Part shown: piece after piece, positions 16,538 to 29,159 of the stretch
How the letters are laid out: each line of letters starts with the position of its first letter
Position numbering within the stretch: position 1 is the first letter of the stretch
Origin: Methanohalophilus mahii DSM 5219
Lineage (GTDB): Archaea > Halobacteriota > Methanosarcinia > Methanosarcinales > Methanosarcinaceae
Direction of reading: 5' to 3'
Length of the DNA: 64,000 bases
NCBI RefSeq assembly: GCF_000025865.1
Contig: NC_014002.1
Coordinates: 1,948,425-2,012,424, forward strand
Made by a program: the position numbers and the translations under genes
The notes under the pieces: generated by a model
The model's input: only the letters and a program-made list of their open reading frames with translations
Databases searched by the model: none
What the model was told of the DNA's origin: nothing

Positions 16538-19303
16538 TCAGAAATCAAGAAGGGAACTCTGGTTGCCGCTTTCTGGAAGTTTTTCCTTTTCAGGCTCCCT
16601 TATTTCGGCATTCATCTGACATCCGTTGTCAGAAGGTTTGGATTTTGAAAAATCAAAAAGCCCTTTTTGCCTGGAGTCATGATCCAGGGTTGCCATATTC
16701 ACACCAAATACCGAAAGGATACGTTCCACCGGAGGAAGGAGCTGCTTCTGGATATAATAATCAACATCCAGGGCTATATTGTGCTGCCTGACATAGTCAG
16801 GATCTTCCGCACGGTTTACAAAAAGATCCTTGCCCGCAACTATCACAAAGGGAATTCTCTCTCCAATGGAAGGACGCATTCCTGTACGCTGTTCTATCTT
16901 CTCCACAACGGTGAGATGGGGTTGTTTGTTTTTGTAACTTGAAGGGCTCTTGGAAAAGGTCTTTGTCAGTACCAGATCATCAATAATATCAGAATCCCGG
17001 GTGACGTCCAGATTGCGCACCCTGTCCACAGTGGTTTTCACATGTTCCACTGCCTTTTCGACATTACCTTCTTTCAGTACATATTCCAGTACCCGGTTTA
17101 ACATATTGGATGTCAGCTCACACCAGTCACGCCTGACGGTTTCCAATCCCTTGACCTTGATCTTATCCTTCCAGCCGCCTTCTGCAGGTTCAAACAGCCA
17201 TTGTGCATAGCGTTTCTTTGCTACGAGCAGGACACGCCTGGCGGTGGCTTCGAACTCCAGTTCCATGGGATCCGGCAGGGAGGCTGTTACCAGGGAAGCA
17301 ACTTTACTGCCCACCCGTGCAGATTCTTCCAAAGTCAGGTCATCAGGAGATAGTTCCCTGTTATCCCTGTCCATACAATGCACAAAAACACTGTCCGTAT
17401 CCCCGTAAACAATGGAAAGGTTAACTTTTTTGTCATCAGATCCAATCTCGCCTGCTTCATCCCTGAAATAGACCTCGTCATTTCTGAGCACCACACTGCC
17501 TATCTGGCTGCATACAATCTCCTCGGTGCGGGCGATATTTTCCCTGCCAATACTTGTTACTGAGCCGGCCATTCCCAGACTGTACAGACGGGCCCGTGCA
17601 TAACCGGAATAGCCATAAAAACTGTTGAGCAGGATTTTCAGGGCAAGCTGGGTGGCATCAAGGACACGGTGTTGATTTTCATCCCGGGTCTTTTTCATTA
17701 TTTGCTTGGTCTCACTGCGCCTTCTCAAAAGGTCCTCGAGTACCGAGGGTACGATGCCTTTATACAGATGGGGTTTGACAAATTTATCTCCGGTTGGAGA
17801 GATTATAAGGTCATCTGTTTTTAGATTGGTATCTTCCACAACGGTAGTATAGCAGAGATTGTGGGCCATTATAATAGTGGGATAAAGTGACTTATAATCC
17901 AGCACAAGCACGTTTTCATGTAACCCCTTGTGAGGTTCAAGGACTGCCCCTCCTTTGAGGTTCTCATTCAGCTTCCTTCTTTGCTGGGAAGTGTGTTCAT
18001 CGGGTTTGGATGACATGACCCTGTTCTGCTTGCCATATTCACTCAGGAGCAATTGTTCGACCATATTGGTCTGGCCACCGCTTATCACATCCTGAAGCAG
18101 GGTACCGCTGACCTGGGATACAGCTATATGCTTATCGAGCAATTTTAGTTGCATAAGCAGTTCAAGAGCAAGCTCGGAGTCGCGTCTGGCATAATTAATA
18201 AACTCGTAGAGTTTGGCACCGTCGTCCTCCCAATATTCTTCCATGTCCTGAGGAGAAACATCCAGTTTTTCCTTGCCGAGCAATTCATGGGAGACATTCC
18301 TGAGTGTATAGCGTTTCAGGCTGAATTCCTGCCTTATAAGGGGCAAAACATCTACAACGGCCCTGCCGGTGATATCAACCATTGTGCGAGTGCCTATTTT
18401 CCTGTAAGCCAGACTCCTGCCATCCCTGCCGACATCTGATATTATTCTGTGCCCATTTTTGTTGAGAATGGATACACGATCTGTTACATAGGGAATATCA
18501 AAATCATTGCTGTTGTAGCCAGTCACTACGTCGGGATCGTATTCCCTGAAGATCTCAAAAAATCTGGACAACATGGAAGCTTCATCCTGACAGGTTTCCA
18601 CATCAGTGTCCACGCCATCAGCAGGCTTGGCTATCAGGACTATGGTTTCTTTGCCCTGATAGGCCGGTGCAAAGGAGATACTTATCATTATGACTGGAGA
18701 AGTTTCAGGGGTGGGCATATTGCCATCCACTGGTAAACACTCGATGTCAAAAGCCAGGTGTCTCAGAGGGGCAGGTTCCTTTCTTTCAAATTCTTCCACG
18801 TCCTCACTGCTGCAGGTTATATTACATAGAGGAAGATTCTGCAAGGGCTCCTGAGGGGTTAACCGCATCCAACCCATCCCATGCAGGTTCCTATCAATTA
18901 GAAAGCGGTTCCTGAATAGGATATCTGCCTCGTAGATCTCTTTTACAGCAGGCATGGTGGCTATATCATCCCTTATCTCAGGTACGTTACCCGGATCATG
19001 GGTAATTATCTTTAACATGCGGATGGGTGTGGTCTGGTAGCCTACCGGTTCAAACCTCTCAACCTCTTCAATGGCCTTTACCTGTTCGAACTTTTGTTTG
19101 ATATCAGATGCAACCTGTTCCAGATCTGCATTACAGTTGACATAAAAGTAGGGTTCAAAGCCGGGTACCTGACAGCATATACTTTTACCTTCTGAGGAAC
19201 GCCCAAACAGGCGGATTACAGGAGAATTATCCTGTCTGAAGTAGTCGGCATCTATGAGCTGGAATTCTAGCTGATCAGGTAGGTTTGTGGTCATGGTTTT
19301 CAC
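16538..19303 (-). CDS. polB: Family B DNA polymerase
   Basis: 921 residues. 3'-5' exonuclease motif I FDIECLP is at 185-191 and motif II region TGYNSNDFDIPYV near 261. Polymerase motif A DYKSLYPTIIMAHNL is at 469-483, motif B KILLNSFYGYSGYAR near 556-570, and motif C YGDTDSVF at 633-640. All catalytic aspartates are present. The C-terminus has two PCNA-binding-like sequences, QKGLFDF and the terminal QSSLLDF, as expected for a replicative or repair polymerase tied to the sliding clamp. GTG at 19303 or ATG at 19294 may be the start; ribosome binding site evidence is weak for both. It overlaps nothing and is transcribed alone. Confidence 0.96.
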   Translation of the reverse strand: MKTMTTNLPDQLEFQLIDADYFRQDNSPVIRLFGRSSEGKSICCQVPGFEPYFYVNCNADLEQVASDIKQKFEQVKAIEEVERFEPVGYQTTPIRMLKIITHDPGNVPEIRDDIATMPAVKEIYEADILFRNRFLIDRNLHGMGWMRLTPQEPLQNLPLCNITCSSEDVEEFERKEPAPLRHLAFDIECLPVDGNMPTPETSPVIMISISFAPAYQGKETIVLIAKPADGVDTDVETCQDEASMLSRFFEIFREYDPDVVTGYNSNDFDIPYVTDRVSILNKNGHRIISDVGRDGRSLAYRKIGTRTMVDITGRAVVDVLPLIRQEFSLKRYTLRNVSHELLGKEKLDVSPQDMEEYWEDDGAKLYEFINYARRDSELALELLMQLKLLDKHIAVSQVSGTLLQDVISGGQTNMVEQLLLSEYGKQNRVMSSKPDEHTSQQRRKLNENLKGGAVLEPHKGLHENVLVLDYKSLYPTIIMAHNLCYTTVVEDTNLKTDDLIISPTGDKFVKPHLYKGIVPSVLEDLLRRRSETKQIMKKTRDENQHRVLDATQLALKILLNSFYGYSGYARARLYSLGMAGSVTSIGRENIARTEEIVCSQIGSVVLRNDEVYFRDEAGEIGSDDKKVNLSIVYGDTDSVFVHCMDRDNRELSPDDLTLEESARVGSKVASLVTASLPDPMELEFEATARRVLLVAKKRYAQWLFEPAEGGWKDKIKVKGLETVRRDWCELTSNMLNRVLEYVLKEGNVEKAVEHVKTTVDRVRNLDVTRDSDIIDDLVLTKTFSKSPSSYKNKQPHLTVVEKIEQRTGMRPSIGERIPFVIVAGKDLFVNRAEDPDYVRQHNIALDVDYYIQKQLLPPVERILSVFGVNMATLDHDSRQKGLFDFSKSKPSDNGCQMNAEIREPEKEKLPESGNQSSLLDF

Positions 19304-19511
19304 TGTGAAAGGATGATTGATTGTGGGTATGCAGTATGAGTTTTCTTATTTATAATTTAAACCCTGTAACAGACCTGGAATATCCAAAGCCTTTGGAATT
19401 CCTATCAAACAATCATTGGTAACAAAAGAGCAAAGAAGATATTTTAAGATTTCATCGCAAAGTCACTTTTTGATCCTGCGATGGAAAACATCAACAATCG
19501 TCGAATATGAT

Positions 19512-19700
19512 TTACTTTTCAGTTGCCTTTACACACTCTGCTTTTGTCATGGATGCAAGTATTTTAACTTCCTTTACATCCAATTCCAAGCCTCCAGCTA
19601 CCCGGCTACCGTAATCGGGATCAGCTTTGAAGAACAGAGCAATCTGTGTCAGGACATAAAAAAGGTGGCGTTTCAGATTGCATTGAAACGCCGCGCTCAT
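19512..19700 (-). pseudogene. Remnant of haem catalase, C-terminal end
   Basis: A 62-codon frame whose last 40 residues read FKADPDYGSRVAGGLELDV then EVKILASMTKAECVKATEK. This resembles the C-terminal tail of clade-type monofunctional catalases (ADPDYG.RVA.GLG). The catalase core with its haem-binding residues is absent; upstream is only noise and then katG. It is therefore a decayed copy left beside a catalase-peroxidase. Identity rests on the short tail, so confidence is moderate. Confidence 0.5.
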
Positions 19701-19769
19701 ACACTACTAATAGTCCCCCGTGAGCTTTTAAAATATACTTTAAAACCCCTCGAAGCGTTGATGCTGCGA

Positions 19770-22392
<2,623 letters not shown>

Positions 22393-24291
22393 ATGAATCC
22401 GCTGCCTAATTGTGAAAATATTGATAACTTCAATATATGGTCAGAAATCGTAAAACAATCAGTTGACAGTATAGTGGTTACTGATACCAATTCTGCAATT
22501 ATCTACATGAATAAAGCGGCTGAACATCTTTTTGGATGGAGTTTTGAAGAACTGAAAGGTAGAAAAACAGATGTATTCAATGCTGAACAAATGTCAGAAG
22601 AGATTCAAAAAGAAATATATGATACTGTGGCTTCTGGTAAGATTTACAATGGGGAACTATTGAACAAAAAGAAAGATGGTACTTATTTTTACGTACAAAT
22701 CAGAATATCCCCTATTTACGATAAAAAAGGAAATATAATTGCCTACATGGGTTCGCAAAGGGACATTACAAATCTAAAACAAACTGAAAAAAGATTACAA
22801 CAAGAAAGGGAATTTCTGGAAAAATTAATTCAAACTTCTCCTGTAGCAATACATGGTACTGACACTAACAGTAACGTAATCATATGGAATGAATCCTCAG
22901 AAAAAATATTTGGATGGAGCCGCGAGGAGGTAATTGGCGAATTTTTGCCAACCGTTCCTGAAGAAAATATTGATGAACATCTCTCACTGCGCAATAGGGT
23001 ATTGGCTGGAGAAACCATAACAGGTTATGAAGTTTGTCGATTGAGAAAGGATGGTTCATATCTTTATGGCAGTTTGTCTGTTGCTCCCATGTATGACCAG
23101 AAAGGAAATATCTTTGGCATTATGGCTAATATGGAAGATATTACTGAAAAAAAACAATATGAATATAAACTTAAGGAAGCCTTCAATCAACTGGAATCAA
23201 TTCATTTTAATTTGCCAATTAGTGTATGGAGTGCCACCGTAGATGAAACTGGTGACTTTGTTGATACCTATATATCAGAAGGTGTCAATGAACTATTAGC
23301 CCTTCCTCCAAATACAATAGGAAATGATTTCAAAGCATTCTTAAATTATGTCAAACCCCACTATTTGCCAGAAATAAAGGATAAGTTTGAAGAGGGCATA
23401 AAAAATCCTGGCAAAGTTGTGTCTTTTGAGTATGAAGTCATTAATGGAAGTGGTGTGACAAGATGGTTCTTATCAAGTGGGAGAGCACAGGAAGAAAACG
23501 GTACAGTCAAGGTATATGGGTCTACGATTGACATTACCAAAAACAAGAATGCAGAAAAATCTCTCATCAACGCTAAGTTACTTGCTGAAAATGCAAATCG
23601 GGCCAAAACTGAATTTCTGGCCAATGTAAGCCATGAATTACGTACTCCACTTAATGCCATAATTGGTTTCTCTCAAATATTATCTACAAACAAATCCGGG
23701 AATTTGAATGATAAAGAGCTGAAATATGTATCAAACATCTTGAAAAGTGGCAACCATTTGCTTGAACTGATAAACAAAATTCTTGATATTTCAAAATTAC
23801 AAGCAGGTAAACAAGATTTGGAAATCGAATATGTAGATTTTGCTGAAATTTGTGAGGATATAAAACCATTTATTGACCCACTTATAGCCAAGAAGAATCT
23901 TTCATTTGAATGTATTTTGGATTGTACGGATACAAACATTAAGGCCGATAAAACCAAGATGCTTCAAATAATGCATAATCTTCTGGGTAATGCAATAAAA
24001 TTTACTCCTGAAAATGGGAGCATTGCTATCAATGCAAGATGTATTGGTGATAACTTCCAGGTGTCTGTAAAGGATACAGGTATCGGGATACCGGAGGCAT
24101 CCCATAAAGATATTTTTCATAGTTTCAAGCAAGTAGATTCATCTGCTACAAGGAAATATGAAGGTACCGGTTTAGGGCTTGCGTTGGTGAAAGAATATAT
24201 AGAGATGCATGGTGGCGATATATGGGTTGAGAGTGAAGTTGGGAAGGGTAGCACTTTCACATTCGTTATTCCTCAAAATCAATCATCATAA
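22393..24291 (+). CDS. PAS-domain sensor histidine kinase
   Basis: 632 residues with no transmembrane helix, so probably a cytoplasmic sensor. Three PAS modules occupy about residues 10-130, 135-255 and 260-390; the first two have clear NKAAEHLFGWSFEEL and NESSEKIFGWSREEV starts and DITNLKQ or DITEKKQ PAC ends. The HisKA box NVSHELRTPLNAIIGFSQI has the phospho-accepting H414. HATPase motifs follow: N box HNLLGNAIKFTPENG, G1 VKDTGIGIP, and G2 GTGLGLALVKEY. ATG 22393 is chosen because GAGGGGA ends 6 nt upstream; GTG 22387 overlaps it. No response regulator is adjacent, so the output is unknown. Confidence 0.92.
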   Translation: MNPLPNCENIDNFNIWSEIVKQSVDSIVVTDTNSAIIYMNKAAEHLFGWSFEELKGRKTDVFNAEQMSEEIQKEIYDTVASGKIYNGELLNKKKDGTYFYVQIRISPIYDKKGNIIAYMGSQRDITNLKQTEKRLQQEREFLEKLIQTSPVAIHGTDTNSNVIIWNESSEKIFGWSREEVIGEFLPTVPEENIDEHLSLRNRVLAGETITGYEVCRLRKDGSYLYGSLSVAPMYDQKGNIFGIMANMEDITEKKQYEYKLKEAFNQLESIHFNLPISVWSATVDETGDFVDTYISEGVNELLALPPNTIGNDFKAFLNYVKPHYLPEIKDKFEEGIKNPGKVVSFEYEVINGSGVTRWFLSSGRAQEENGTVKVYGSTIDITKNKNAEKSLINAKLLAENANRAKTEFLANVSHELRTPLNAIIGFSQILSTNKSGNLNDKELKYVSNILKSGNHLLELINKILDISKLQAGKQDLEIEYVDFAEICEDIKPFIDPLIAKKNLSFECILDCTDTNIKADKTKMLQIMHNLLGNAIKFTPENGSIAINARCIGDNFQVSVKDTGIGIPEASHKDIFHSFKQVDSSATRKYEGTGLGLALVKEYIEMHGGDIWVESEVGKGSTFTFVIPQNQSS

Positions 24292-24570
24292 TTGAATGGC
24301 TTCATTAGTCCAAATCACCACTAATCCTAAATTCCACATCTGAATGAAAACTACTTGAATCGGGCATAAAATGCACTACTTGAAAAGCCGTTGTTTTATT
24401 TCCGTTATCAAATCAGTCCGATTCCATAAACCAGATATACAATGCAGACATTACATTACTGGGTACAATCGACAAATTGTGATTTCAATAACAGTGTATG
24501 CGGAATACTTCTATTTAATTATCCATAGTACTAAATGGACACACAATAATCATTTTGCAGGATAACTGAC

Positions 24571-26004
24571 ATGCGCAGGCGGAAAGCGACATTCCACTCA
24601 TTGGAATTGATTCATCCACGTTCTCTTAAACATCTGAACAATCAACTTCAGTCACTTGTCAAAGGCCGAGTGTGGCTTAAGATATTGTTGGGAATGTTTT
24701 TGGGAATTGTTGTAGGATTGGTTTTAGGCCCATCTACCGGATTCGTCGACCCTTCGGTTGCAATGATTATTGGTGAATGGGTTGCTATTCCTGGTTATAT
24801 CTTTCTTGGTTTGTTACAGATGATTGTCGTACCTCTGGTTTTTGCTTCTATTATAAGAGGATTAGCTGCTGGAGAAGATATTGAGCAATTGAAAAAAATG
24901 GGATCGAGAACGGTTGTTTTCTTTCTCGGTACAACTTCCCTGGCCATTATAATTGGTTTGGGATTAGCCCTTTTTATAAAACCAGGCCTGTTCATCGATA
25001 ATAGGATTATCCAGAATACGATGGATGACAGCACAACTTCACTTTCACCGGATAATGTTTCTGGTCCGGCTTTTTCTGATATTCCCGGTCTGGTCAGTAC
25101 TGTTCTCCCCACGAATCCCCTGGGAGCAATTGTAACCGGCCAGATGTTACAGGTAGTTATATTTTCAATTATTGTAGGTATTGCTTTGGTTTCTATGAAA
25201 CCGGAAAGTTCCAAGCCTCTTCTGGAATTGCTTGGCTCAATTCAGGAAGTTACAATGACAGTTGTCAAATGGAGCATGTTGTTGGCTCCTTTTGCTGTTT
25301 TTGGATTGCTTACAAAATTTACCATCAATCTGGGCATAGATACATTACTGGGAATGACCGTCTACGTGGGTACGGTCCTTGCCGGACTGCTGATTATGAT
25401 GGTAATTTATCTTATCATTATTTTCCTTTTATCAAAAAAGAATCCGATAAAGTTTTTGCAGTCTATCCGCGATGTTCTCCTGCTGGCCTTTTCGACTTCC
25501 AGCTCTGCTGCTGTAATGCCTCTTTCAATAAAAACAGTGGAAGAGAAACTTAATGTACGACCCTCCGTTTCCCAATTTGTTATACCTCTGGGAGCCACCA
25601 TTAATATGAATGGAACCGCCCTTTATCAGAGTATTGCTGCTGTATTCCTGTCCCAGGTATTTGGCGTGGAACTTGGTATAGGGCAACTTGCAATAATCAT
25701 GGTTACTGTGGTTGGAGCATCTATCGGTACCCCTGCCACCCCGGGTGTTGGTATAGTCATCCTTGCAATGGTATTGAACAGCGTAGGTATTCCTGCAAGT
25801 GGAATTGCCCTTATACTGGGTGTGGACCGTATCCTTGATATGAGCCGTACATCGGTTAATGTGACCGGTGATATTGTAGCCTGTGCAGTTGTTGATCGCT
25901 GGATAGGGAAGGAAAAGTCGGTAGAGAAGGAATTCCAGGAAGCCAGAATCTGGGATAGGCAGAGACGTATAGAAGGGGAAGATGTAATTGTGAATTCACA
26001 TTGA
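24571..26004 (+). CDS. Dicarboxylate/amino acid:cation symporter (DAACS family)
   Basis: 477 residues with about eight hydrophobic segments starting near residue 38. The GltP/DctA family is shown by PGYIFLGLLQMIVVPLVFASI, a serine-rich hairpin AFSTSSSAAVMPLSIKTVE, NMNGTALYQSIAAVF, and GIPASGIALILGVDRILDM followed by a terminal TSVNVTGD. It probably takes up glutamate, aspartate or C4-dicarboxylates with Na+ or H+. The N-terminal 35 residues are basic and soluble. It may use GTG-like alternatives, but ATG 24571 has no rival. The preceding 279-bp gap shows no gene. Confidence 0.92.
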   Translation: MRRRKATFHSLELIHPRSLKHLNNQLQSLVKGRVWLKILLGMFLGIVVGLVLGPSTGFVDPSVAMIIGEWVAIPGYIFLGLLQMIVVPLVFASIIRGLAAGEDIEQLKKMGSRTVVFFLGTTSLAIIIGLGLALFIKPGLFIDNRIIQNTMDDSTTSLSPDNVSGPAFSDIPGLVSTVLPTNPLGAIVTGQMLQVVIFSIIVGIALVSMKPESSKPLLELLGSIQEVTMTVVKWSMLLAPFAVFGLLTKFTINLGIDTLLGMTVYVGTVLAGLLIMMVIYLIIIFLLSKKNPIKFLQSIRDVLLLAFSTSSSAAVMPLSIKTVEEKLNVRPSVSQFVIPLGATINMNGTALYQSIAAVFLSQVFGVELGIGQLAIIMVTVVGASIGTPATPGVGIVILAMVLNSVGIPASGIALILGVDRILDMSRTSVNVTGDIVACAVVDRWIGKEKSVEKEFQEARIWDRQRRIEGEDVIVNSH

Positions 26005-26252
26005 AGCATTGCACACTATCATTTGGTAGTTGGCACTGTTGCAGTTAAAACATCGTTCTCATTTATCGAACACCTTAATTCTCCTTTTAAGGATCTGAAC
26101 CATCACTCGATATAATTTCTGATATCAACAGATATTACAACTCTCTTACTCCCAAGTATCTCCATAACAGTGTACCATGGCCCGCCAACCAAAGCAATAA
26201 TATAAAAAGACCCCCAAAAAATGTGTATCAGAGATCTCATAAGGGAATTAAT

Positions 26253-26552
26253 ATGATCAAAAGGGATATTGTTCTGGGAAGACTGGATGAGCTGCTTCCG
26301 GAATTGAAAAAAAACTACAAAGTAAAGGAAATAGGCCTTTTTGGGTCGGTGGCGAGGAATGAATACAAAACCGGCAGCGATATTGACTTCCTTGTTGAGT
26401 TTGAAAAAGGTGCGGATCTTTTTGATCTCGCAGCTCTTGGAATTTTTCTTGAAGACGAGTTCGAGTCAAAGGTAGATATCATTTCGAAACGTGCCGTAAG
26501 GGATGAATTGAAGAGCAGGATTTTTTCAGAAGTGGTTTATGCGCATGCATGA
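26253..26552 (+). CDS. mntA: MntA-type nucleotidyltransferase antitoxin
   Basis: 99 residues forming a minimal nucleotidyltransferase: LFGSVARNEYKTGSDIDFLV has the GSxAR(n)DxD motif, with the third acidic residue in KVDIISKRAV. MNT proteins of this size pair with HEPN toxins and neutralise them by AMPylation (type VII toxin-antitoxin). ATG 26253 follows AGGGA; upstream codons are excluded for lack of a site. It is followed after 10 bp by the HEPN gene. Confidence 0.9.
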   Translation: MIKRDIVLGRLDELLPELKKNYKVKEIGLFGSVARNEYKTGSDIDFLVEFEKGADLFDLAALGIFLEDEFESKVDIISKRAVRDELKSRIFSEVVYAHA

Positions 26553-26562
26553 GGTGGTTTTC

Positions 26563-26901
26563 ATGCGTGAGTACAGATTGTTTTTAGCTGACATTGTTGA
26601 AGCGATTGATGAGATAGAAGATTTCACTTCAGGAATGGACTTCACTGAATTTCTCAACGATAGGAAAACCCAGAAGGCAGTTGTGAAGAATATCGAAATC
26701 ATTGGTGAAGCCGCTAAGAATGTGCCGGATGAGATAAAGGCAAGTTATCCTGACATTCCGTGGCGGGTGATTGTCGGTATGCGGGACCGCTTAGCTCATG
26801 GTTATTTCGGCATTGATTATGTGATTGTGTGGGATGTTGTTGGCAATCGTCTGATTGGTTTAAGGGATTCTATCCGGGCAATTCTGGTTGAGATAGATTG
26901 A
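26563..26901 (+). CDS. hepT: HepT-type HEPN toxin (DUF86)
   Basis: 112 residues. The HEPN RNase motif RxxxxH is present as RDRLAHGYF, with the preceding NIEIIGEAAKNVPDEI and PWRVIVGMRD typical of DUF86/HepT. The Tyr in the HGY segment is the known AMPylation target in this family. ATG 26563 is preferred because GAGGTGG lies 5 nt upstream; earlier ATGs at 26539 and 26545 overlap mntA. It is expected to cut tRNA or mRNA when not modified by MntA. Confidence 0.92.
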   Translation: MREYRLFLADIVEAIDEIEDFTSGMDFTEFLNDRKTQKAVVKNIEIIGEAAKNVPDEIKASYPDIPWRVIVGMRDRLAHGYFGIDYVIVWDVVGNRLIGLRDSIRAILVEID

Positions 26902-26959
26902 ACGGGAAATACTTAACCCGTCCTATCGGGAATCAGGTGTTAAATTCAAAACTTTATCG

Positions 26960-27616
26960 CTATGCTCTACCATAATTCATTGGGATTGCACGGCTGCGAT
27001 TACCCACATTGACCCATAAGTTAGCATTTGGATTATCTCTATCAAGATGGATAGCCAACAAGGAAGCCTGATCGGGTGGACTGAAAATCAATCTAACTCT
27101 ACTCATCCCCGTATTTCCATTAACAACTGCAACAGCGCCATATTTATTAAAAATTATATGCTTAATTTGGTCCACCGAATTTATCATTTTCTTAACATCA
27201 TCTTCAGTAAACAGCTCTTCTGGGAGTTTCGAGGGATTTTTCACTTTTGGTTTAATCCACTTTGTTATGTATGGATATTCGCCGCCGTTCAGCCATCTAT
27301 AAAATCTCTTAACTGCTATCAGATAACCATATTTTGTTCAATCTGCCAAATCAGATCTCGCAACAATCCCCACAATATATTCAATATCTTCTTTTGTTGC
27401 ACTATCCAATTCAAAATCGGCCCATTCAGCAACAGCATTCATTTGACTCAGGTACTTTAGGACTCTGGCCTTTGACAGACCTTCAACAAAAAGGAATTTC
27501 TCAAAACGCAGGATAAGTTTCTTGCTGTTTTCACTATATGCAGCATTTTCTATCTTTATTTCTGCCGCAGTAAGCTTTCTGTCATAGTTGTAAAGTGCCA
27601 TGTATACACCTTCCAC
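26960..27616 (-). pseudogene. Tyrosine recombinase/integrase remnant
   Basis: Reading continuously, residues 1-87 are an N-terminal SAM-like core-binding domain (FEKFLFVEGLSKARVLKYLS). An in-frame TGA at 27338 follows, where the conserved Trp is expected (LAD-stop-TKYGYL). The same frame then goes on through AVKRFYRWLNGGEYPYITKW and LPEELFTEDDVKKMI, the usual start of the catalytic domain. Much of the catalytic core is deleted: the frame jumps to VVNGNTGMSRVRLIFSP and LWVNVG, then ends before the box with the catalytic Arg, His and Tyr. So there is one nonsense mutation, an internal deletion and a lost C-terminus. It lies just past the 3' end of a tRNA gene, a typical integration site. Confidence 0.82.
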
Positions 27617-27679
27617 TTCTTACTAAAAAAATGTCATTTGAGCAAAGTGAAAGTGTTAGGCACTAAACTATGAAATTTA

Positions 27680-27789
27680 TGCCCGGAGCGTGACTCGAAC
27701 ACGCGGCCTCCAGATGTCTCAGGAGACATGGGAGCACCCAATCGTTTACCCTATGAGTCTGGCGCCCCAACCAACTAGGCTATCCGGGC
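27680..27789 (-). tRNA. tRNA-Met (CAT) with 36-nt intron
   Basis: Acceptor GCCCGGA/TCCGGGC with discriminator A, D arm, anticodon stem CCAGA/TCTGG, and T arm GCGTG-TTCGAGT-CACGC. The loop CTCATA gives anticodon CAT, followed after position 37 by a 36-nt intron (GGGTAAACG to CTGAGAC). A canonical bulge-helix-bulge forms: CTCA pairs with TGAG, flanked by 3-nt bulges TAG and ACA, which predicts exactly these splice points. Mature length is about 74 nt. A CAT tRNA could also be Ile2 with a modified C34; the intron and discriminator favour elongator Met. CCA is not encoded. The integrase remnant lies downstream of its 3' end. Confidence 0.88.
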
Positions 27790-28109
27790 CTGGTAGCACA
27801 TACAGAAGGTAAAAGTGGTATTAAAAAGTATCGATTAAAATAACGTTGCACTGCAAGAAATGTGTCTATCGACCATAAGTGTGATCAGTACTAAGGAAAG
27901 CTTACATCCCGATGCTTCATCTAAAAAATGATACTCTTACAAAATCGAATTAGATGACTAAACTTTTTCTCTGCCCGTCCAATTTGATATTACATAGTCC
28001 TCCTTTGTAATGCAAGTATTTCCCAAAATGTATATTAAGTTTTAAGTGTTATACCCAGAACAAAGCAGTAAAATTAATATATTGATATCCTATCCTTTCA
28101 CGTGGTACT
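27790..28109. other. Intergenic region, no gene
   Basis: A+T-rich, with short frames only. It should contain the tRNA promoter (minus strand) and the promoter of the gene at 28110. TTAATATATTG at about 28074-28084 is a TATA-like element too close to the start for a long leader. Confidence 0.35.
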
Positions 28110-29159
28110 ATGGGAACTCCAAAACATAAAGGTGAAATTTCTCTATCTATAGATGGAGAAAAGAAGATTCCTGCACTAGATGTGGCTAATGCAATCCAGA
28201 ATCTTCAAAATATCATCTACAATCTTGGTGATTATTATTTTGAAAATCCTTACCGTGAAGGCGGAGATTTCCCCCAGGACGTGAAAAAATACTGCACATT
28301 ACTTTTTACTGATATTGAGATGGGTAGCGTTCATGCCGACCTCCAGATAAGTAATGAGCAGACAGCTCTTGGAGAATGCGCAACAATCGGTGAAAGGTCT
28401 ATAGTCGCTACCAGTGATCTTCTTGAAGCTCTTTCTAGAAAAGATATTTCAAAAGAAGAGTTGTACGATATTGTTAATGACCCTCATCGAGTTAACAAGC
28501 TACTCAGAGAATTTTATGCAATGTGGCCAGATGAAAATTCCAAACGTATATTATCGATAGGATTTCAGGGCAAGTCGCAAATACAACTAAATGGCTCACG
28601 AAAGAAGATTATAAAGAAACTTTTACACAAGCCTGTTGGAGAGTATGAGAAGGAAATTTTTGGATGGATATCCGGGATAAGTATTGGCCAGAGTAAGAAG
28701 ATAACAGTTGAAAGTAACCAAGGGAAAATAAATTGCTACTTTGATCCTGAAATTAAAGATTGGGTGCAAGAGCACCTTGGGAAATTTGTAGTATTGCGTG
28801 GGACAATGAAACCAATTCATAAAGGAAATTTTGGATTGTTCATTGATAGTGAAGATTCGATAGAACAAACCTGTTACTACACTCTTGATAATATGTCTTC
28901 TCCGGATAGAATTATGAAATTAAAGGAACAAATTCCCATTGAATTTATGTTGGAAGATGAGCTTTTCATTGGTTCCAACGATGAACTGGGTCTTTTTGCT
29001 ATGAATGCAAGAATGAAAGATGTCTTTAAAGAATTAGAAGAACAATTCTTCATTTTATATCAAGAATATGTCCTCACCGATGATGAATTATCCAAAACTG
29101 GCCAGCTGTTGAGGGGGAGACTGATTTCAATTGTGGGGGACTCTCGTGGCTTCATATAA
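28110..29159 (+). CDS. Unknown protein paired with HicA-like gene
   Basis: 349 residues, not recognised. No signal peptide or membrane helix. The N-terminus GEISLSIDGEKKIPALDVAN and the following helix IQNLQNIIYNLGDYYF look like a compact alpha/beta start. The C-terminal third is acidic and helical (EELEEQFFILYQEYVLTDDE). Its last 14 bp overlap the HicA-like gene, so the two are coupled. The pair lies in an accessory region with a toxin-antitoxin system, a dead integrase and a TnpB element, suggesting a defence or stability function. The size is far above that of a HicB antitoxin. Confidence 0.6.
   Translation: MGTPKHKGEISLSIDGEKKIPALDVANAIQNLQNIIYNLGDYYFENPYREGGDFPQDVKKYCTLLFTDIEMGSVHADLQISNEQTALGECATIGERSIVATSDLLEALSRKDISKEELYDIVNDPHRVNKLLREFYAMWPDENSKRILSIGFQGKSQIQLNGSRKKIIKKLLHKPVGEYEKEIFGWISGISIGQSKKITVESNQGKINCYFDPEIKDWVQEHLGKFVVLRGTMKPIHKGNFGLFIDSEDSIEQTCYYTLDNMSSPDRIMKLKEQIPIEFMLEDELFIGSNDELGLFAMNARMKDVFKELEEQFFILYQEYVLTDDELSKTGQLLRGRLISIVGDSRGFI

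Noticed and set aside
26960..26965. TAG at the end of the integrase fragment as another pyrrolysine codon
   Set aside because: The next codons reach TAA almost at once (TAG-CGA-TAA) and the gene is already broken by a TGA and a deletion.
27661..27789. tRNA-Trp or tRNA-Tyr with intron
   Set aside because: The bulge-helix-bulge fixes the loop as CTCATA, giving anticodon CAT; neither Trp (CCA) nor Tyr (GTA) fits.
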